A DNA stretch of 64,000 bases from Dehalococcoidia bacterium (lineage in GTDB: Bacteria > Chloroflexota > Dehalococcoidia > GIF9 > UBA5629), in assembly GCA_003142375.1 (NCBI GenBank), contig PLME01000004.1, positions 169,158 to 233,157 on the forward strand, read 5' to 3'. The translations under genes were made by a program, and so were the position numbers. Below are positions 52,135 through 61,806 of the stretch, in pieces. Within the stretch, counting starts at the first letter, position 1. The number at the start of each line of letters is the position of its first letter. The notes under the pieces were generated by a model. That model did no database searches. It saw nothing but the letters and a program-made list of their open reading frames with translations, and was not told the DNA's origin.

Positions 52135-52896
52135 ATGGTTAAAATTTACGATCTGAGCGTGCCGACCGAGGACAGCCCCAGCGAGCCTCTGCCGCTGAAG
52201 GTTGAGCACAAAGGACACGAGGCCAGCCTGCCCATTATGGAGCTTTTGCTGGGCGGGAAAAAAGACGATATGGCCGATGGTTTGGGCTGGGCCGACGATG
52301 CCGTGTCGCTGGGCGCACACGCAGGCACGCACGTCGACGCTCCCTGGCACTACTCGCCCACGTCGGAAGGCAGGAAGGCCCGCACTATCGATGAGATGCC
52401 GCTGGAGTGGTTTTACCATGATGGCGTGGTGCTGGATTTCAGGTATAAACCACAAGGCTCCGGGATCTCTACCGAGGATGTTAAGAACGCGCTGAAAAAA
52501 ATTAACTATTCCCTTAAACCGTGGGATATAGTTTTTATCCAGACCGGGGCGGATAAGCTGTGGGGGAAGCCGGAATACTTCTCGGCGGGCTGCGGCATGA
52601 CCGAGGATTCTACGCTTTGGCTGATCGACCAGGGATGCCGCGTGATGGGCATAGACGCCTGGGGGTGGGACCGCCCCTTCGCCGCCATCAAGGAGGAGTT
52701 CGACAGGACGCATGATAAAAACCTGATATGGACGGCCCATAAAGCAGGCATCAAGAAGGAATATTGCCATATTGAGAAGCTGGCCAACCTGGATAAGCTG
52801 CCCAGACCATTCGGGTTCAGGGTCGCCTGTTTCCCCGTGAAGCTGACCGGGGGCAGCGCCGGATGGACGCGGGTGGCAGCTATTTTCGACCAGTAA
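52135..52896 (+). CDS. Cyclase-family metal-dependent hydrolase
   Basis: Kynurenine-formamidase-like fold with the metal motif HAGTHVDAPWH (about 60-70 from ATG 52135). The family hydrolyses N-formylkynurenine, isatin or similar amides and cyclic compounds. A GTG at 52120 overlapping the upstream stop is an alternative start; ATG 52135 begins the usual IYDLSVP strand. Probably in one operon with the BKACE gene. Confidence 0.9.
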   Translation: MVKIYDLSVPTEDSPSEPLPLKVEHKGHEASLPIMELLLGGKKDDMADGLGWADDAVSLGAHAGTHVDAPWHYSPTSEGRKARTIDEMPLEWFYHDGVVLDFRYKPQGSGISTEDVKNALKKINYSLKPWDIVFIQTGADKLWGKPEYFSAGCGMTEDSTLWLIDQGCRVMGIDAWGWDRPFAAIKEEFDRTHDKNLIWTAHKAGIKKEYCHIEKLANLDKLPRPFGFRVACFPVKLTGGSAGWTRVAAIFDQ

Positions 52897-53020
52897 ATTA
52901 AACAGCCGTTGCCAGCTTCGCTTTACACTTGTTGCCGCCAATCTCTCCTCGCACTGGAGAGACCCAAAAACATTTCTCCGCATGATAGAATAGGCAAATT
53001 GATACTAAGCGGAGGAGAAA

Positions 53021-53872
53021 ATGGATAATAAAAACGGCATTTTGTCCGGCAAAGCGGCCCTGATTACCGGCGCTGCTTCCGGCATCGGCAAGGCCGCCGC
53101 CCTTAAATTTGCCGGCGAGGGAGCCAGGCTTATCCTAGCCGATGTCAATGAAAAGGACGGGCAGGACGTCGTTGCAGAAGTGAAAAAAGCCGGTGGTGAA
53201 GCCATCTTTGTAAAATGCGACGTGAGCAGCAATTCAGAGGTTGAAGCGCTCATAGCCAGGGCAGTGGAAGTCTTCGGACGGCTGGATTGCGCATTTAACA
53301 ATGCCGGCATCCCGGGCGAAGAGGCGCCGACGGATAAGTACAGCGTCGATGACTGGGACCGGGTCATCGACGTTAATCTGAAGGGCGTTTGGCTGTGCAT
53401 GAAGTATGAGTTAGCGCAGATGCTCAAGCAGGGCAAAGGCTCTATCGTCAATACATCGTCGATAGCAGGGCTGGTAGCTTTGAGGGGTCACTCTGCTTAT
53501 GCAGCCTCGAAGGGTGGCATAAACCAGATTACCCGTACGGCGGCTGTGGAATACGGCCGGAAGGGCATACGCGTGAATGCCATCTGCCCCGGCTGGATCG
53601 ACACTCCCATACTTTATGTAGGCGGAGAGTTAACGGCAACGCAATATAGAGAGGCCGTCGGGGAGGACCTGGCTAATATACTGGGCCCGTTGATGTCCTT
53701 TACACCCACCAGAGAAGAATTCGTGAATACGGCTGCCCGCCTGTCTTCGCCGATGGGTCGCATGGGCAGTCCGCACGAGGCTTGCGAAGTGGCCGCATGG
53801 CTGTGCTCGGACCTGGCCTCTTACGTTACGGGACAATGCCTGGCGGTCGACGGCGGCCTGACGGCACAATAA
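53021..53872 (+). CDS. Short-chain dehydrogenase/reductase (283 aa)
   Basis: TGAASGIG nucleotide loop, NNAGIPG, and YAASK catalytic pair; FabG-like. It ends with the CLAVDGGLTAQ tail. An insert before SPMGRMGSP lengthens it relative to the 250-residue norm. ATG after GGAGGAG. Same strand as the BKACE-cyclase pair, 124 bases downstream. Confidence 0.93.
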   Translation: MDNKNGILSGKAALITGAASGIGKAAALKFAGEGARLILADVNEKDGQDVVAEVKKAGGEAIFVKCDVSSNSEVEALIARAVEVFGRLDCAFNNAGIPGEEAPTDKYSVDDWDRVIDVNLKGVWLCMKYELAQMLKQGKGSIVNTSSIAGLVALRGHSAYAASKGGINQITRTAAVEYGRKGIRVNAICPGWIDTPILYVGGELTATQYREAVGEDLANILGPLMSFTPTREEFVNTAARLSSPMGRMGSPHEACEVAAWLCSDLASYVTGQCLAVDGGLTAQ

Positions 53873-53923
53873 AACTAATTTTATGACGTCGGCGGCGGAG
53901 ATTATGGAAGCGCAGGTCGGGCC

Positions 53924-55108
53924 TTAATCTGCCTGCCGGGTTTTAATGGCCTGTGCAATCCTGTTCAGCCCCTCCTCGAGGATTGACCTTGGGCAGGCGA
54001 TATTCATGCGCTCGAAGCCATCATCTTTGCAGCCGAAGATCTTCCCCGGTTCAAGCCCCACCCGTGCATCATCGCGAATAAAATTGGCGAGCCTGTTGGG
54101 ACTTACGCCGCAATCCCTGAAATCCAGCCACATCAGATACGTGCCCTGCGGCTGTATCAGCTTTACGCCCGGCATATTTCGGGATAGAAAGCCAGCCAGG
54201 AACGAGATGTTGCCTTCCAGATATTCCAGCAACTTCGTTAGCCACGCTTCACCGTGCCTGTAGGCGGCTTCGGTGGCCGCCACCCCGAACATATTGGGAG
54301 ATGGGACCCCATAGGCCCTGGCCCTCTCGGTGAACCGTGACCTGAGCGCCGGGTTGGGGATGATGATGTTAGAGGTCTGCAGGCCCGGCAGGTTGAAGGT
54401 CTTGCTGGCGGCCGTGCAGGTGATGGAGTTATCGGCGAACTGCTCTGAAAGCGCTGCAAAGGGCACATGCTTAAAACCCGGGTAAACTATATCCTGGTGG
54501 ATCTCATCCGAGATGACCAGGATTTTATTTTTCATACAAATCTCGCCCAGTTTTCGAAGCTCATCCTCTTTCCATATCCGGCTTATGGGGTTGTGGGGAT
54601 TGCAGATTATGATCATCTTGGTGCGGGGGCCTATTTTCCGCTCCAGGTCTTCCAGGTCCATTACGTACTGTCCGCCTTCCAGCCGCAGGGGGTTGTCCAG
54701 TATCTCGCGGTTGCCGCAGGTTACTGCGTGGAAGAAAGGGTAATACACAGGAGTCTGCAGAATGACCTGGTCGCCGGGCTCGGTGAAGGCATTGACCAGG
54801 ACGTGCAGTGCAGGCACTACCCCCGGCGAGTAAGCCAGCCACTCTTGCTTGATCTCCCATTTGTGACGCCTCTTCATCCAGCCGATGATTGAATCACAAT
54901 ATGACTGTGGGATGCCGCTGTAGCCGAAGATGCCCCGATGCGCCACTTCGCTGACGGCCTCGATAACCGGCCGGGGTGATTTGAAGTCCATGTCAGCAAC
55001 CCACATGGGCAGTATATCCTTAACGGAAAAGAATTTATCCGTATAGTCCCACTTGATGGAGTTGGTATTGCGGCGTTCGATAACCGAATCGAAATCGTAA
55101 TCTATCAT
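53924..55108 (-). CDS. patB: PatB/MalY-type C-S lyase aminotransferase
   Basis: 394-residue fold-type I PLP enzyme. LPMWVADMDF is the MalY/PatB signature; CNPHNPISRIW, SDEIHQDIVYPG and AASKTFNLPGLQTSN (PLP Lys) follow. Likely cystathionine beta-lyase or cysteine desulfhydrase activity. Naming by family only. Confidence 0.9.
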   Translation of the reverse strand: MIDYDFDSVIERRNTNSIKWDYTDKFFSVKDILPMWVADMDFKSPRPVIEAVSEVAHRGIFGYSGIPQSYCDSIIGWMKRRHKWEIKQEWLAYSPGVVPALHVLVNAFTEPGDQVILQTPVYYPFFHAVTCGNREILDNPLRLEGGQYVMDLEDLERKIGPRTKMIIICNPHNPISRIWKEDELRKLGEICMKNKILVISDEIHQDIVYPGFKHVPFAALSEQFADNSITCTAASKTFNLPGLQTSNIIIPNPALRSRFTERARAYGVPSPNMFGVAATEAAYRHGEAWLTKLLEYLEGNISFLAGFLSRNMPGVKLIQPQGTYLMWLDFRDCGVSPNRLANFIRDDARVGLEPGKIFGCKDDGFERMNIACPRSILEEGLNRIAQAIKTRQAD

Positions 55109-55324
55109 CTATTTTTCGCTGTGCAGAGACATTGAGGCGGCCTCGATAATTGTACCACCACGGCTGTCTGAATATAATTAGACGGCAAAAGGACAGGCAA
55201 CGCGTGAAATTAGATCATTTTCCGAAGTTGGTGTATTCTAAATTGAGTCCGGGAAAATAGTACTATACACCTATTGACATTAATGCTATTGGGGTGTACT
55301 TTAGAAAAAAATCAGGTGATAGAG

Positions 55325-56026
55325 ATGAAAAAGCTGCTTTTGCTGATAGTGCCCGCCATATTAATTTTGATGTCCTGCAACGCACCAGTACAAAACGAGA
55401 AAATAAAGGTGATCACGGAGGACTACCCTCCCTATAACTACGCTGATGCCCAGGGTAATATCGTAGGGCAATCCACCGATATAGTCAGGGCCGTTATGAG
55501 CAAGGTGGGCGATGATTCGCCGATCGAAATCATGCCCTGGGAACAGGGATATGCCAGGGCCCTTGAGCAGCCGAACGTTGCCTTATATTCAGTTGCGCGC
55601 ACCGGGGAGCGCGAGCATCTCTTTATGTGGGTCGGCCCCATCGGGTCTTATGAGAACTGGCTGTATGCTAAAAAGGGTTCGCCCGTCCATGTAAACAGCC
55701 TGGATGAGGCCAAAACAGTGGGTAAAATAGCGGCGGTGAAAGACGAGGCCGGGCAGCAAAAACTGGCTGCACAGGGATTTATCAACTTCGTTTATACCGG
55801 CTCTACCGCAGATGGTCTCAAGAAGCTCATGGCGGGAGAGGCAGACCTCTGGCTGGGCACCAGTGAGGGCATTGCATCTGTGGCAAAAGAAGCTGGAGTA
55901 AACCCCGATGATCTGCAGCCGGCCGTCTACGTATACAAGGCTGACCTTTTCCTGGCTTTCAATAAGAACACTGCCTTTTCCACGGTTGAAGCCTGGCAGA
56001 AAGCGCTTGATTCCCTGAAGAAGTAG
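55325..56026 (+). CDS. Extracellular solute-binding lipoprotein (family 3 type)
   Basis: ATG 55325 has AGGTGA upstream; lipobox LMSC. ITEDYPPYNYADAQGNIVGQ is the N-terminal lobe of PBP family 3, and FINFVYTGSTADGLKKL, ADLWLGTSEG follow. Usually binds amino acids; no ABC permease genes are adjacent, so the transporter is elsewhere or it works as a sensor. Confidence 0.9.
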   Translation: MKKLLLLIVPAILILMSCNAPVQNEKIKVITEDYPPYNYADAQGNIVGQSTDIVRAVMSKVGDDSPIEIMPWEQGYARALEQPNVALYSVARTGEREHLFMWVGPIGSYENWLYAKKGSPVHVNSLDEAKTVGKIAAVKDEAGQQKLAAQGFINFVYTGSTADGLKKLMAGEADLWLGTSEGIASVAKEAGVNPDDLQPAVYVYKADLFLAFNKNTAFSTVEAWQKALDSLKK

Positions 56027-56111
56027 ATCGTTGGGTGGCCCCGATCTTGGGCGCAATTATAGTTGCCCTCATCTGGCGGTACGGCTTTAAAAACCAATAG
56101 CCAATAGGTGA

Positions 56112-57713
56112 TCAGTCTGTGGGGATGACGGGCTGCCCGTTTTTCATCTTCTCACTATAGCGGGCGTAACCATTGCGGCCTGTTTGCTTGACATAGTACA
56201 TGGCCGTATCGGCATATTTGACCAGCGTGTTAAGGTCCTCGCTATCCTCCGGGTACAATGAGATTCCGATGCTGATAGTAAGGTGGATATCGGTGGCATT
56301 GAAATTAAAAGGGGTGACCGCCTCTCTTATAATCCTGTGAGCAATGCGGTCCACTATTTCCTCGTTGGCAATCTCGGGCAGCAGCACCAGGAACTCATCG
56401 CCGCCCAGACGTGACACCGTATCAACCTTTCTTACGGCATGGGTCAACCTGGCTGCGATATCCTGTAACACCTGGTCCCCGGCATCGTGGCCATAGGTAT
56501 CATTGACGGCCTTGAATTTATCGATGTCGACGATCATGACGGCCAGCTTTCTTTTATAGCGGCCGGCCTCCGCCAGGGCCATCTCGGCACGGTCGCTGAA
56601 GAGCGACCGGTTGGGCAAGCCGGTCAACGAATCGTAGTAAGCGATCTGTTTGATAGCCTCTTCGTTTTTCTTCCGTTCGGTGATGTCGTACAGGATCAGG
56701 ACGTGGCTGCGCGTGCCTCTGCCTCTTTGAAGCAGCGAAACGTGCGTGCTGTAATAGTGAAGACCGTCTTTTTGATCGAGCGCAATTTCGATGTGTTCCT
56801 CACTAATGTTTAAATAGTCGCCGCCTGCATTCAACTGGTTTACGATCACTGCCGGCAGCGGTTGACCGTGGAGGTCGGACTGCTTCAAACCGGTGATTTC
56901 GCACATGGCTTTGTTTATATCCACTATACGCCCCTTGTCGTCCACCACTGCGAATCCCTCATTCATAAGCTCAATGGCGGATTCGCGTGCCACCGGTAAA
57001 ACGTCGAGAAGCCCATGCCTGGAAATGGCGAAGGTCAGGCAGATGGCCGAAACAGCGAAAGCGGCGGGCGTCCAATCGGCCTGCGGAATCGGCAGAAAGG
57101 GGGAAAGATATTCAATATTGGCGATCGCCGGCACGGCTACGGCTATAATAAGGTAAATTGCCTGGTCCTGGAACAGACGGGGCGGGCTGAATAGCCTGTG
57201 AACCAGCACCAACATGCCTATAATCAGTAGCGCATAGCTGTAGGTAACGAAAACCCAGAACCACAAGCCGTATTGATTGGCCACCAGCATAAAGGGGCCA
57301 TCGATGGTCAAATGCAGGTCATACAGCATCAGGTTGTGGTATTTACCCGTCCACAGCAGCACCAGGGTTATTAAGGGAATGACAAAGAGAAGCAACATCC
57401 TGCGTGAAGTCAGCCATCTGTCAGAATGGGTAAACTGCAAGGCAAAAATAAACCCCATGACAGGCAAAGTGACGACACCTATGTAGCTGATGTTAATGGC
57501 AATTAGCTTGCCCGCCATATGATTATTTAGGAATTCTATGATGTAGCCGAACGACCACAGCATTACTGCCGCCAGGATTCCTATGAGGGGTTTAGCGCCG
57601 GGCGCAGGGTTGCGCGGCCATATATAGCCGATAAGGACAAGAGGCAGCGCAAACGAAAGGGCCAGCGCTGACATGTAGCATAGCCAGATAGGATCAAGCG
57701 ATGTGTAAGGCAT
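56112..57713 (-). CDS. 7TM-PAS-GGDEF diguanylate cyclase
   Basis: N-terminal seven-TM sensor region like histidine-kinase 7TM domains (about 10-230), PAS (235-350), GGDEF domain (about 365-525) with RLGGDEFLVLLPE intact and DIDKFKAVNDTYGH. Predicted to make c-di-GMP in response to a membrane or PAS signal. No EAL domain. Confidence 0.93.
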   Translation of the reverse strand: MPYTSLDPIWLCYMSALALSFALPLVLIGYIWPRNPAPGAKPLIGILAAVMLWSFGYIIEFLNNHMAGKLIAINISYIGVVTLPVMGFIFALQFTHSDRWLTSRRMLLLFVIPLITLVLLWTGKYHNLMLYDLHLTIDGPFMLVANQYGLWFWVFVTYSYALLIIGMLVLVHRLFSPPRLFQDQAIYLIIAVAVPAIANIEYLSPFLPIPQADWTPAAFAVSAICLTFAISRHGLLDVLPVARESAIELMNEGFAVVDDKGRIVDINKAMCEITGLKQSDLHGQPLPAVIVNQLNAGGDYLNISEEHIEIALDQKDGLHYYSTHVSLLQRGRGTRSHVLILYDITERKKNEEAIKQIAYYDSLTGLPNRSLFSDRAEMALAEAGRYKRKLAVMIVDIDKFKAVNDTYGHDAGDQVLQDIAARLTHAVRKVDTVSRLGGDEFLVLLPEIANEEIVDRIAHRIIREAVTPFNFNATDIHLTISIGISLYPEDSEDLNTLVKYADTAMYYVKQTGRNGYARYSEKMKNGQPVIPTD

Positions 57714-57847
57714 TTGAGTGACTATATGGTATCACTATGATTTGGCCTTGGCTAACAGGATATACAATAACCCGTTTGGATTACGAATTATTAATGCAAC
57801 CTTTTTGCAACTGTTGCGTTTTTTATTAAACTATTAGTGCAGGGCTT

Positions 57848-58429
57848 ATGCTAAAAACCGATATTTCGCCGGACACATACGCGTTAAAGGCCGAGGAGGA
57901 GCTGGTAAAACGCGCGCAGCACAGCCGTGAAGCCTTTGGCGAATTGTACGAGCTGCATTACCAGAGGATATTCAACTATGCTGTCAAACGCACCGCCAGT
58001 GTGCAGATTGCACTTGACATAACATCGGTCACCTTCCTGAAAGCCTTCAGCCAGATAAAAAAATACCGTTGGCGCGACATCCCTTTCGCGGCCTGGCTAT
58101 ACAGGATCGCCGGCAATGAGATCAACGACCATTTCAGAAGGGAGGGCCGCCGCCCGGCTAGCATTGAACAGATAGCCGAACTGGCGGACACTACTGACTA
58201 CATCGACGAGATAAACCAGGCGGAAGAAGAGCTGAGCAGGCACGAAGAGTTTCTGCTTCTGCGCCAGAAGCTGGCGGAATTACCACCCATGTATCAGGAA
58301 GTAATCGTACTCAAATTTTTCGAAAAAAAGAAAATTCGTGAAATGGTAAAGATTTTGGGGAAAAAAGAAGGTACCATTAAGTCTTTAATCCACCGTGGTC
58401 TGGAAAAGCTGAAAGAAAAAATGCGGTGA
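57848..58429 (+). CDS. ECF-type RNA polymerase sigma factor (193 aa)
   Basis: Region 2 (ALDITSVTFLKAFSQIKKYRW) and region 4 (KFFEKKKIREMVKILGKKEG helix-turn-helix) are present. First gene of an operon with the membrane protein at 58476 and HtrA at 59322. Confidence 0.92.
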   Translation: MLKTDISPDTYALKAEEELVKRAQHSREAFGELYELHYQRIFNYAVKRTASVQIALDITSVTFLKAFSQIKKYRWRDIPFAAWLYRIAGNEINDHFRREGRRPASIEQIAELADTTDYIDEINQAEEELSRHEEFLLLRQKLAELPPMYQEVIVLKFFEKKKIREMVKILGKKEGTIKSLIHRGLEKLKEKMR

Positions 58430-58475
58430 TGCAACTATTTGTACTGCCAAGCATTATATATTTAAGAGTTAGGGC

Positions 58476-59285
58476 ATGAAAAAAGAAGAACTGATAAAAA
58501 GGCTGGAGAATGCGGCGTTTCCGGACCTTATAGTGGTAAGCCATAAGGAAAGGCTGAAAAGGCTTTTGCTGGAAAAACCGGCTGCAAGGAAGGCAACAAC
58601 CAGTTACCCGGTAAAACAGGGCGGATGGAATTTAACAGCCATTTTTAATTGGCTGAGGGCGCCCGCCTGGAGGGCTGCCGCGGCCAGCGCTATGGCCTTA
58701 TTTATAATAGGCGCGGCAGTTGCAGTCATATTTTATGTAAGTACCCCTTCCCCTTCTGCCATAGCTGCCAATATTGTTAAAAACGATCCAGGCATTCAAG
58801 AGAAACTTGGTGGAACCGGCGAGATTTTAATAGTGCGTGTGGAAGTCAGGGACAGTATAGCCAGCGTGGTCTGCGGACGCAGTGTGGGCGATTTCATCGA
58901 AGCAGATGTCGACATAAACGGCAGGGCGGTGGTCAGCACCAGGCGTTATGAAGCGGTTTTCGTGCCTGAGTTGCCTTCCGAGGCAAGGGATGGCGCAATT
59001 AAAATCGCCTTATCCGATCCCGCCGTTAAGGAAAAAGTGGCCCAGGGCGGCCTCATTGGCCGGGTATTCCCCATTTTTTCTTCGATATCAAAGATCACCC
59101 TGGTTAACGGCAATATTTTGGAGGTCACCCCGGCTGCTTCACAGGCAGTGGTGCCCATTCTGTATAACGGGAAATCATGGCTGGTTGAGGTGAATCTGGA
59201 ACAGAACAGGATAGAACACATAATCGAGCCGCAATCCAGCTTGTCCCCTTATTTGGAAATCCGTTACGCACAAATAATTCTTTAG
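58476..59285 (+). CDS. Membrane protein, probable anti-sigma partner (269 aa)
   Basis: Residues 1-70 are cytoplasmic and basic, with one TM (about 77-97), then an extracytoplasmic domain of about 170 residues. Position right after an ECF sigma gene, and the LLEKP motif near the start, resemble sigma-factor regulators. The anti-sigma role is inferred from context. Confidence 0.65.
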   Translation: MKKEELIKRLENAAFPDLIVVSHKERLKRLLLEKPAARKATTSYPVKQGGWNLTAIFNWLRAPAWRAAAASAMALFIIGAAVAVIFYVSTPSPSAIAANIVKNDPGIQEKLGGTGEILIVRVEVRDSIASVVCGRSVGDFIEADVDINGRAVVSTRRYEAVFVPELPSEARDGAIKIALSDPAVKEKVAQGGLIGRVFPIFSSISKITLVNGNILEVTPAASQAVVPILYNGKSWLVEVNLEQNRIEHIIEPQSSLSPYLEIRYAQIIL

Positions 59286-59321
59286 TTGCTAGCAAATTTC
59301 ACTTTTCAGGAGGATCACAGC

Positions 59322-60578
59322 ATGTCTCTATTCAATCAAACAGCCTCGTGGAGGCGCAATAGTCTGATACTGGTAGCAGTTGCAGTTATGATAGCTGCGC
59401 TGCTTTTAGCAGGATGTGCCAGGCAAACGGCTCCCGGTTCGCAGACCAACCTTCCGGCGGCCACCGGTGCGGTGCAGGTGACGCCGCTTTACGATGAAAA
59501 CACGGTAGTGTCCCTTTATGACAGGACCATACCGGCGGTAGTTCAGGTAGTAAGCGTGGTCGAGTCGCCTTTAAGCAAGTTGCCAGGCCCCTTTACAATT
59601 GAGATTCCCAAGCAGCAGGGACAGGGTTCCGGCTTCTTTATTGATGGCCAGGGACATATATTGACCAATTACCACGTTGTGGACAGCGCCACCACGGTAA
59701 CGGTTATTTCCAGCGACGGTACCAAATACGATGCCAAGGTAGTCGGCACCGACCGCAATAACGACCTGGCGCTTCTGCAGGTTGATGTATCCAAGTCTTC
59801 TAATTTAGCTTACCTCGTGCTGGGAGATTCGGCCAAAGTTAAACCCGGACAGATGGCAATCGCCCTGGGTTCTCCCTTCGGTCTTCAGGGTTCAGTCACA
59901 GTCGGAGTTGTCAGCGGGATCGGCAGGTCGATACCGGGGACTTTCGCCCGCAATATAACAAATATCATCCAGACTGACGCTGCCATCAACCCGGGCAATT
60001 CTGGAGGCCCATTGCTCAATTCCTCGGGCGAGGTCATAGGTATCAATACGGCCATCGAGGCGGCCGCCAATGGCGTGGGCTTTGCCGAGCCTATTAATAC
60101 TGCCAAGGCTCAATTGCCTGAGCTGCTTAAGGGCGGCTCCGTTAAAACAGCCTGGCTGGGCATCGAGGGTACGCCCATAGACAAAGAGTTGGCCGACAAG
60201 TTGAAGCTCACAACCGACAAAGGAGTTTATGTGGTTTCAGTTCTGACGGGTAGCCCCGCCGAGAAAGCCAGCCTGGTGCAGGGCGGCAAGGATGCTCAGC
60301 GGGAGCCTAAAGCTGGAGGCGATATAATAACCTCTCTGGATAATGTGCCGGTCATGAAGGTGGAAGATATGCTTACCTACTTCAACGGTAAGCGTCCGGG
60401 TGACTCCGTAACGCTTACTGTCATTCGCGGCGGCCAGACTTTATCGGTGCCCGTAGTGCTGGGAGAATGGCCCGAGCAGTTGCCCACTTCACTGCTGCAA
60501 CAGCCTGGCCAAAGTGATAACCAGACCCCGAACCAGAATGACTTTCAATTCGGTCCCTATCAGTTTCATATAAAATAA
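59322..60578 (+). CDS. HtrA/DegQ-type serine protease with PDZ domain
   Basis: ATG 59322 follows AGGAGG. Signal-anchor with LLAGC lipobox-like Cys, then trypsin-like domain with His (TNYHVVDSA), Asp (RNNDLALLQVD) and Ser (NPGNSGGPL), and one PDZ (about 290-380). Envelope quality-control protease. Third gene of the sigma operon. Confidence 0.95.
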   Translation: MSLFNQTASWRRNSLILVAVAVMIAALLLAGCARQTAPGSQTNLPAATGAVQVTPLYDENTVVSLYDRTIPAVVQVVSVVESPLSKLPGPFTIEIPKQQGQGSGFFIDGQGHILTNYHVVDSATTVTVISSDGTKYDAKVVGTDRNNDLALLQVDVSKSSNLAYLVLGDSAKVKPGQMAIALGSPFGLQGSVTVGVVSGIGRSIPGTFARNITNIIQTDAAINPGNSGGPLLNSSGEVIGINTAIEAAANGVGFAEPINTAKAQLPELLKGGSVKTAWLGIEGTPIDKELADKLKLTTDKGVYVVSVLTGSPAEKASLVQGGKDAQREPKAGGDIITSLDNVPVMKVEDMLTYFNGKRPGDSVTLTVIRGGQTLSVPVVLGEWPEQLPTSLLQQPGQSDNQTPNQNDFQFGPYQFHIK

Positions 60579-60599
60579 CCTTGTTATAGTCTCAAAGCA

Positions 60600-60630
60600 A
60601 AACCCCTCCGCCTAACAGGCGGAGGGGTTT
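60600..60630. terminator. Bidirectional terminator
   Basis: 14-bp perfect stem (AAACCCCTCCGCCT) with 3-base loop and TTTATTT tail, between the convergent HtrA and SDR genes. Confidence 0.85.
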
Positions 60631-60647
60631 ATTTATGTGTTATAAAT

Positions 60648-61589
60648 CTATTTCTTGGGCTCTGCCGGCGCAGGATTGACGACGCCTTTACAAAGCTGCT
60701 CGGGGACCACCTTGAGCAGCTCATCCAGGGTCCAGAAGTCTTTCTCCTTGTTGATCTGGGAGGTAATCTGCGGCTCGGTATAGAAGCCTATGTTATTGCC
60801 GTTGATGAAAAAGCTGCGCCCGTTGATATATCCGGCCTCATCGGTTGCCAGGTAAACCACGATGGGCGGGATGTGCTCGGGCTTGGAGGAGAACATCTGG
60901 TTGAAGAATTTGTCCACGTCTTCCGGTTTGGTAATGCCCTGGGCGGCGATGCCCTTGGCGACTTTGGCCTTCAATTCAGGCGTCATGGTCATCCTGGTAC
61001 CGGCGTTGGGCCTTATAGCGTTGCAGGTCACGCCGTACCTGCCCAGGTCCAGGGCCACGGTGCGCGTGAAACCTATGATGCCCTCCTTGGCTGCGCTGTA
61101 ATTGGCCTGGCCCAGGTTGCCCAACCCGGATATGGAAGATGTGTTGATGATGCGTCCGGCCCTCTGCTGTCTCATATAGACACTGGCGGCCTTGGTGCAG
61201 TGGAAGGTGCCGTAAAGATGGATCTTGATAACCATGTCCCATTCTTCCTCGGTCATATTGAAAAGCATGCGGTCCCTCAGTACACCGGCGTTGTTTACCA
61301 GGATATCGATCCGTCCGAAAGCATCGATAGCAGTCTTGATGATATTGTCTCCGCCCTCGGGTGTGGCCACCGAATCATAGTTGGGGACTGCCTTTCCTCC
61401 CATATTGGTTATTTCTCCGCAGACTTCGGCTGCCGGGGTCTGCGATGCCCCGGAGCCGTCTGAGGCCGCGCCCAGGTCATTGACAACCAGTTTAGCACCC
61501 TCGGCTGCCAGGGCCAGGGCCTCGGCCCTGCCTATACCGCGCCCGGCGCCCGTTACAACGGCTACTTTACCCTTGAGTCTATCGCCCAT
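60648..61589 (-). CDS. Short-chain dehydrogenase/reductase, hydroxyacyl-CoA type (313 aa)
   Basis: TGAGRGIG, NDLGAASDGSG, NNAGVL and YSAAK are present; the DLG-ASDGSG loop resembles the dehydrogenase domain of peroxisomal multifunctional enzyme type 2. A 45-residue C-terminal tail is extra. ATG after AAGGAG. Possible role in beta-oxidation, next to an enoyl-CoA hydratase. Confidence 0.92.
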   Translation of the reverse strand: MGDRLKGKVAVVTGAGRGIGRAEALALAAEGAKLVVNDLGAASDGSGASQTPAAEVCGEITNMGGKAVPNYDSVATPEGGDNIIKTAIDAFGRIDILVNNAGVLRDRMLFNMTEEEWDMVIKIHLYGTFHCTKAASVYMRQQRAGRIINTSSISGLGNLGQANYSAAKEGIIGFTRTVALDLGRYGVTCNAIRPNAGTRMTMTPELKAKVAKGIAAQGITKPEDVDKFFNQMFSSKPEHIPPIVVYLATDEAGYINGRSFFINGNNIGFYTEPQITSQINKEKDFWTLDELLKVVPEQLCKGVVNPAPAEPKK

Positions 61590-61806
61590 CTTAATACTCC
61601 TTATAATTTATTTACTAACCAAAGTCCTATTTTACACCACTCCCACGATGCCTGCACAGCGTTATTTTCTTAAATATGTTCAGTTGTGAACGTCCAGCAG
61701 TGCTGGTAGAATAGTTTAAATCCATCGTATGTATCCATAGTCCAATTAAGCTGCGAATGGTAACAAATAAGCATTGCGCAACAAGTAAGGGCAGGTGGGA
61801 GTAAGC

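Noticed and set aside
51790..52983. Long minus-strand frame (397 codons) opposite the BKACE and cyclase genes
   Set aside because: Shadow of two well-supported genes; no start signal.
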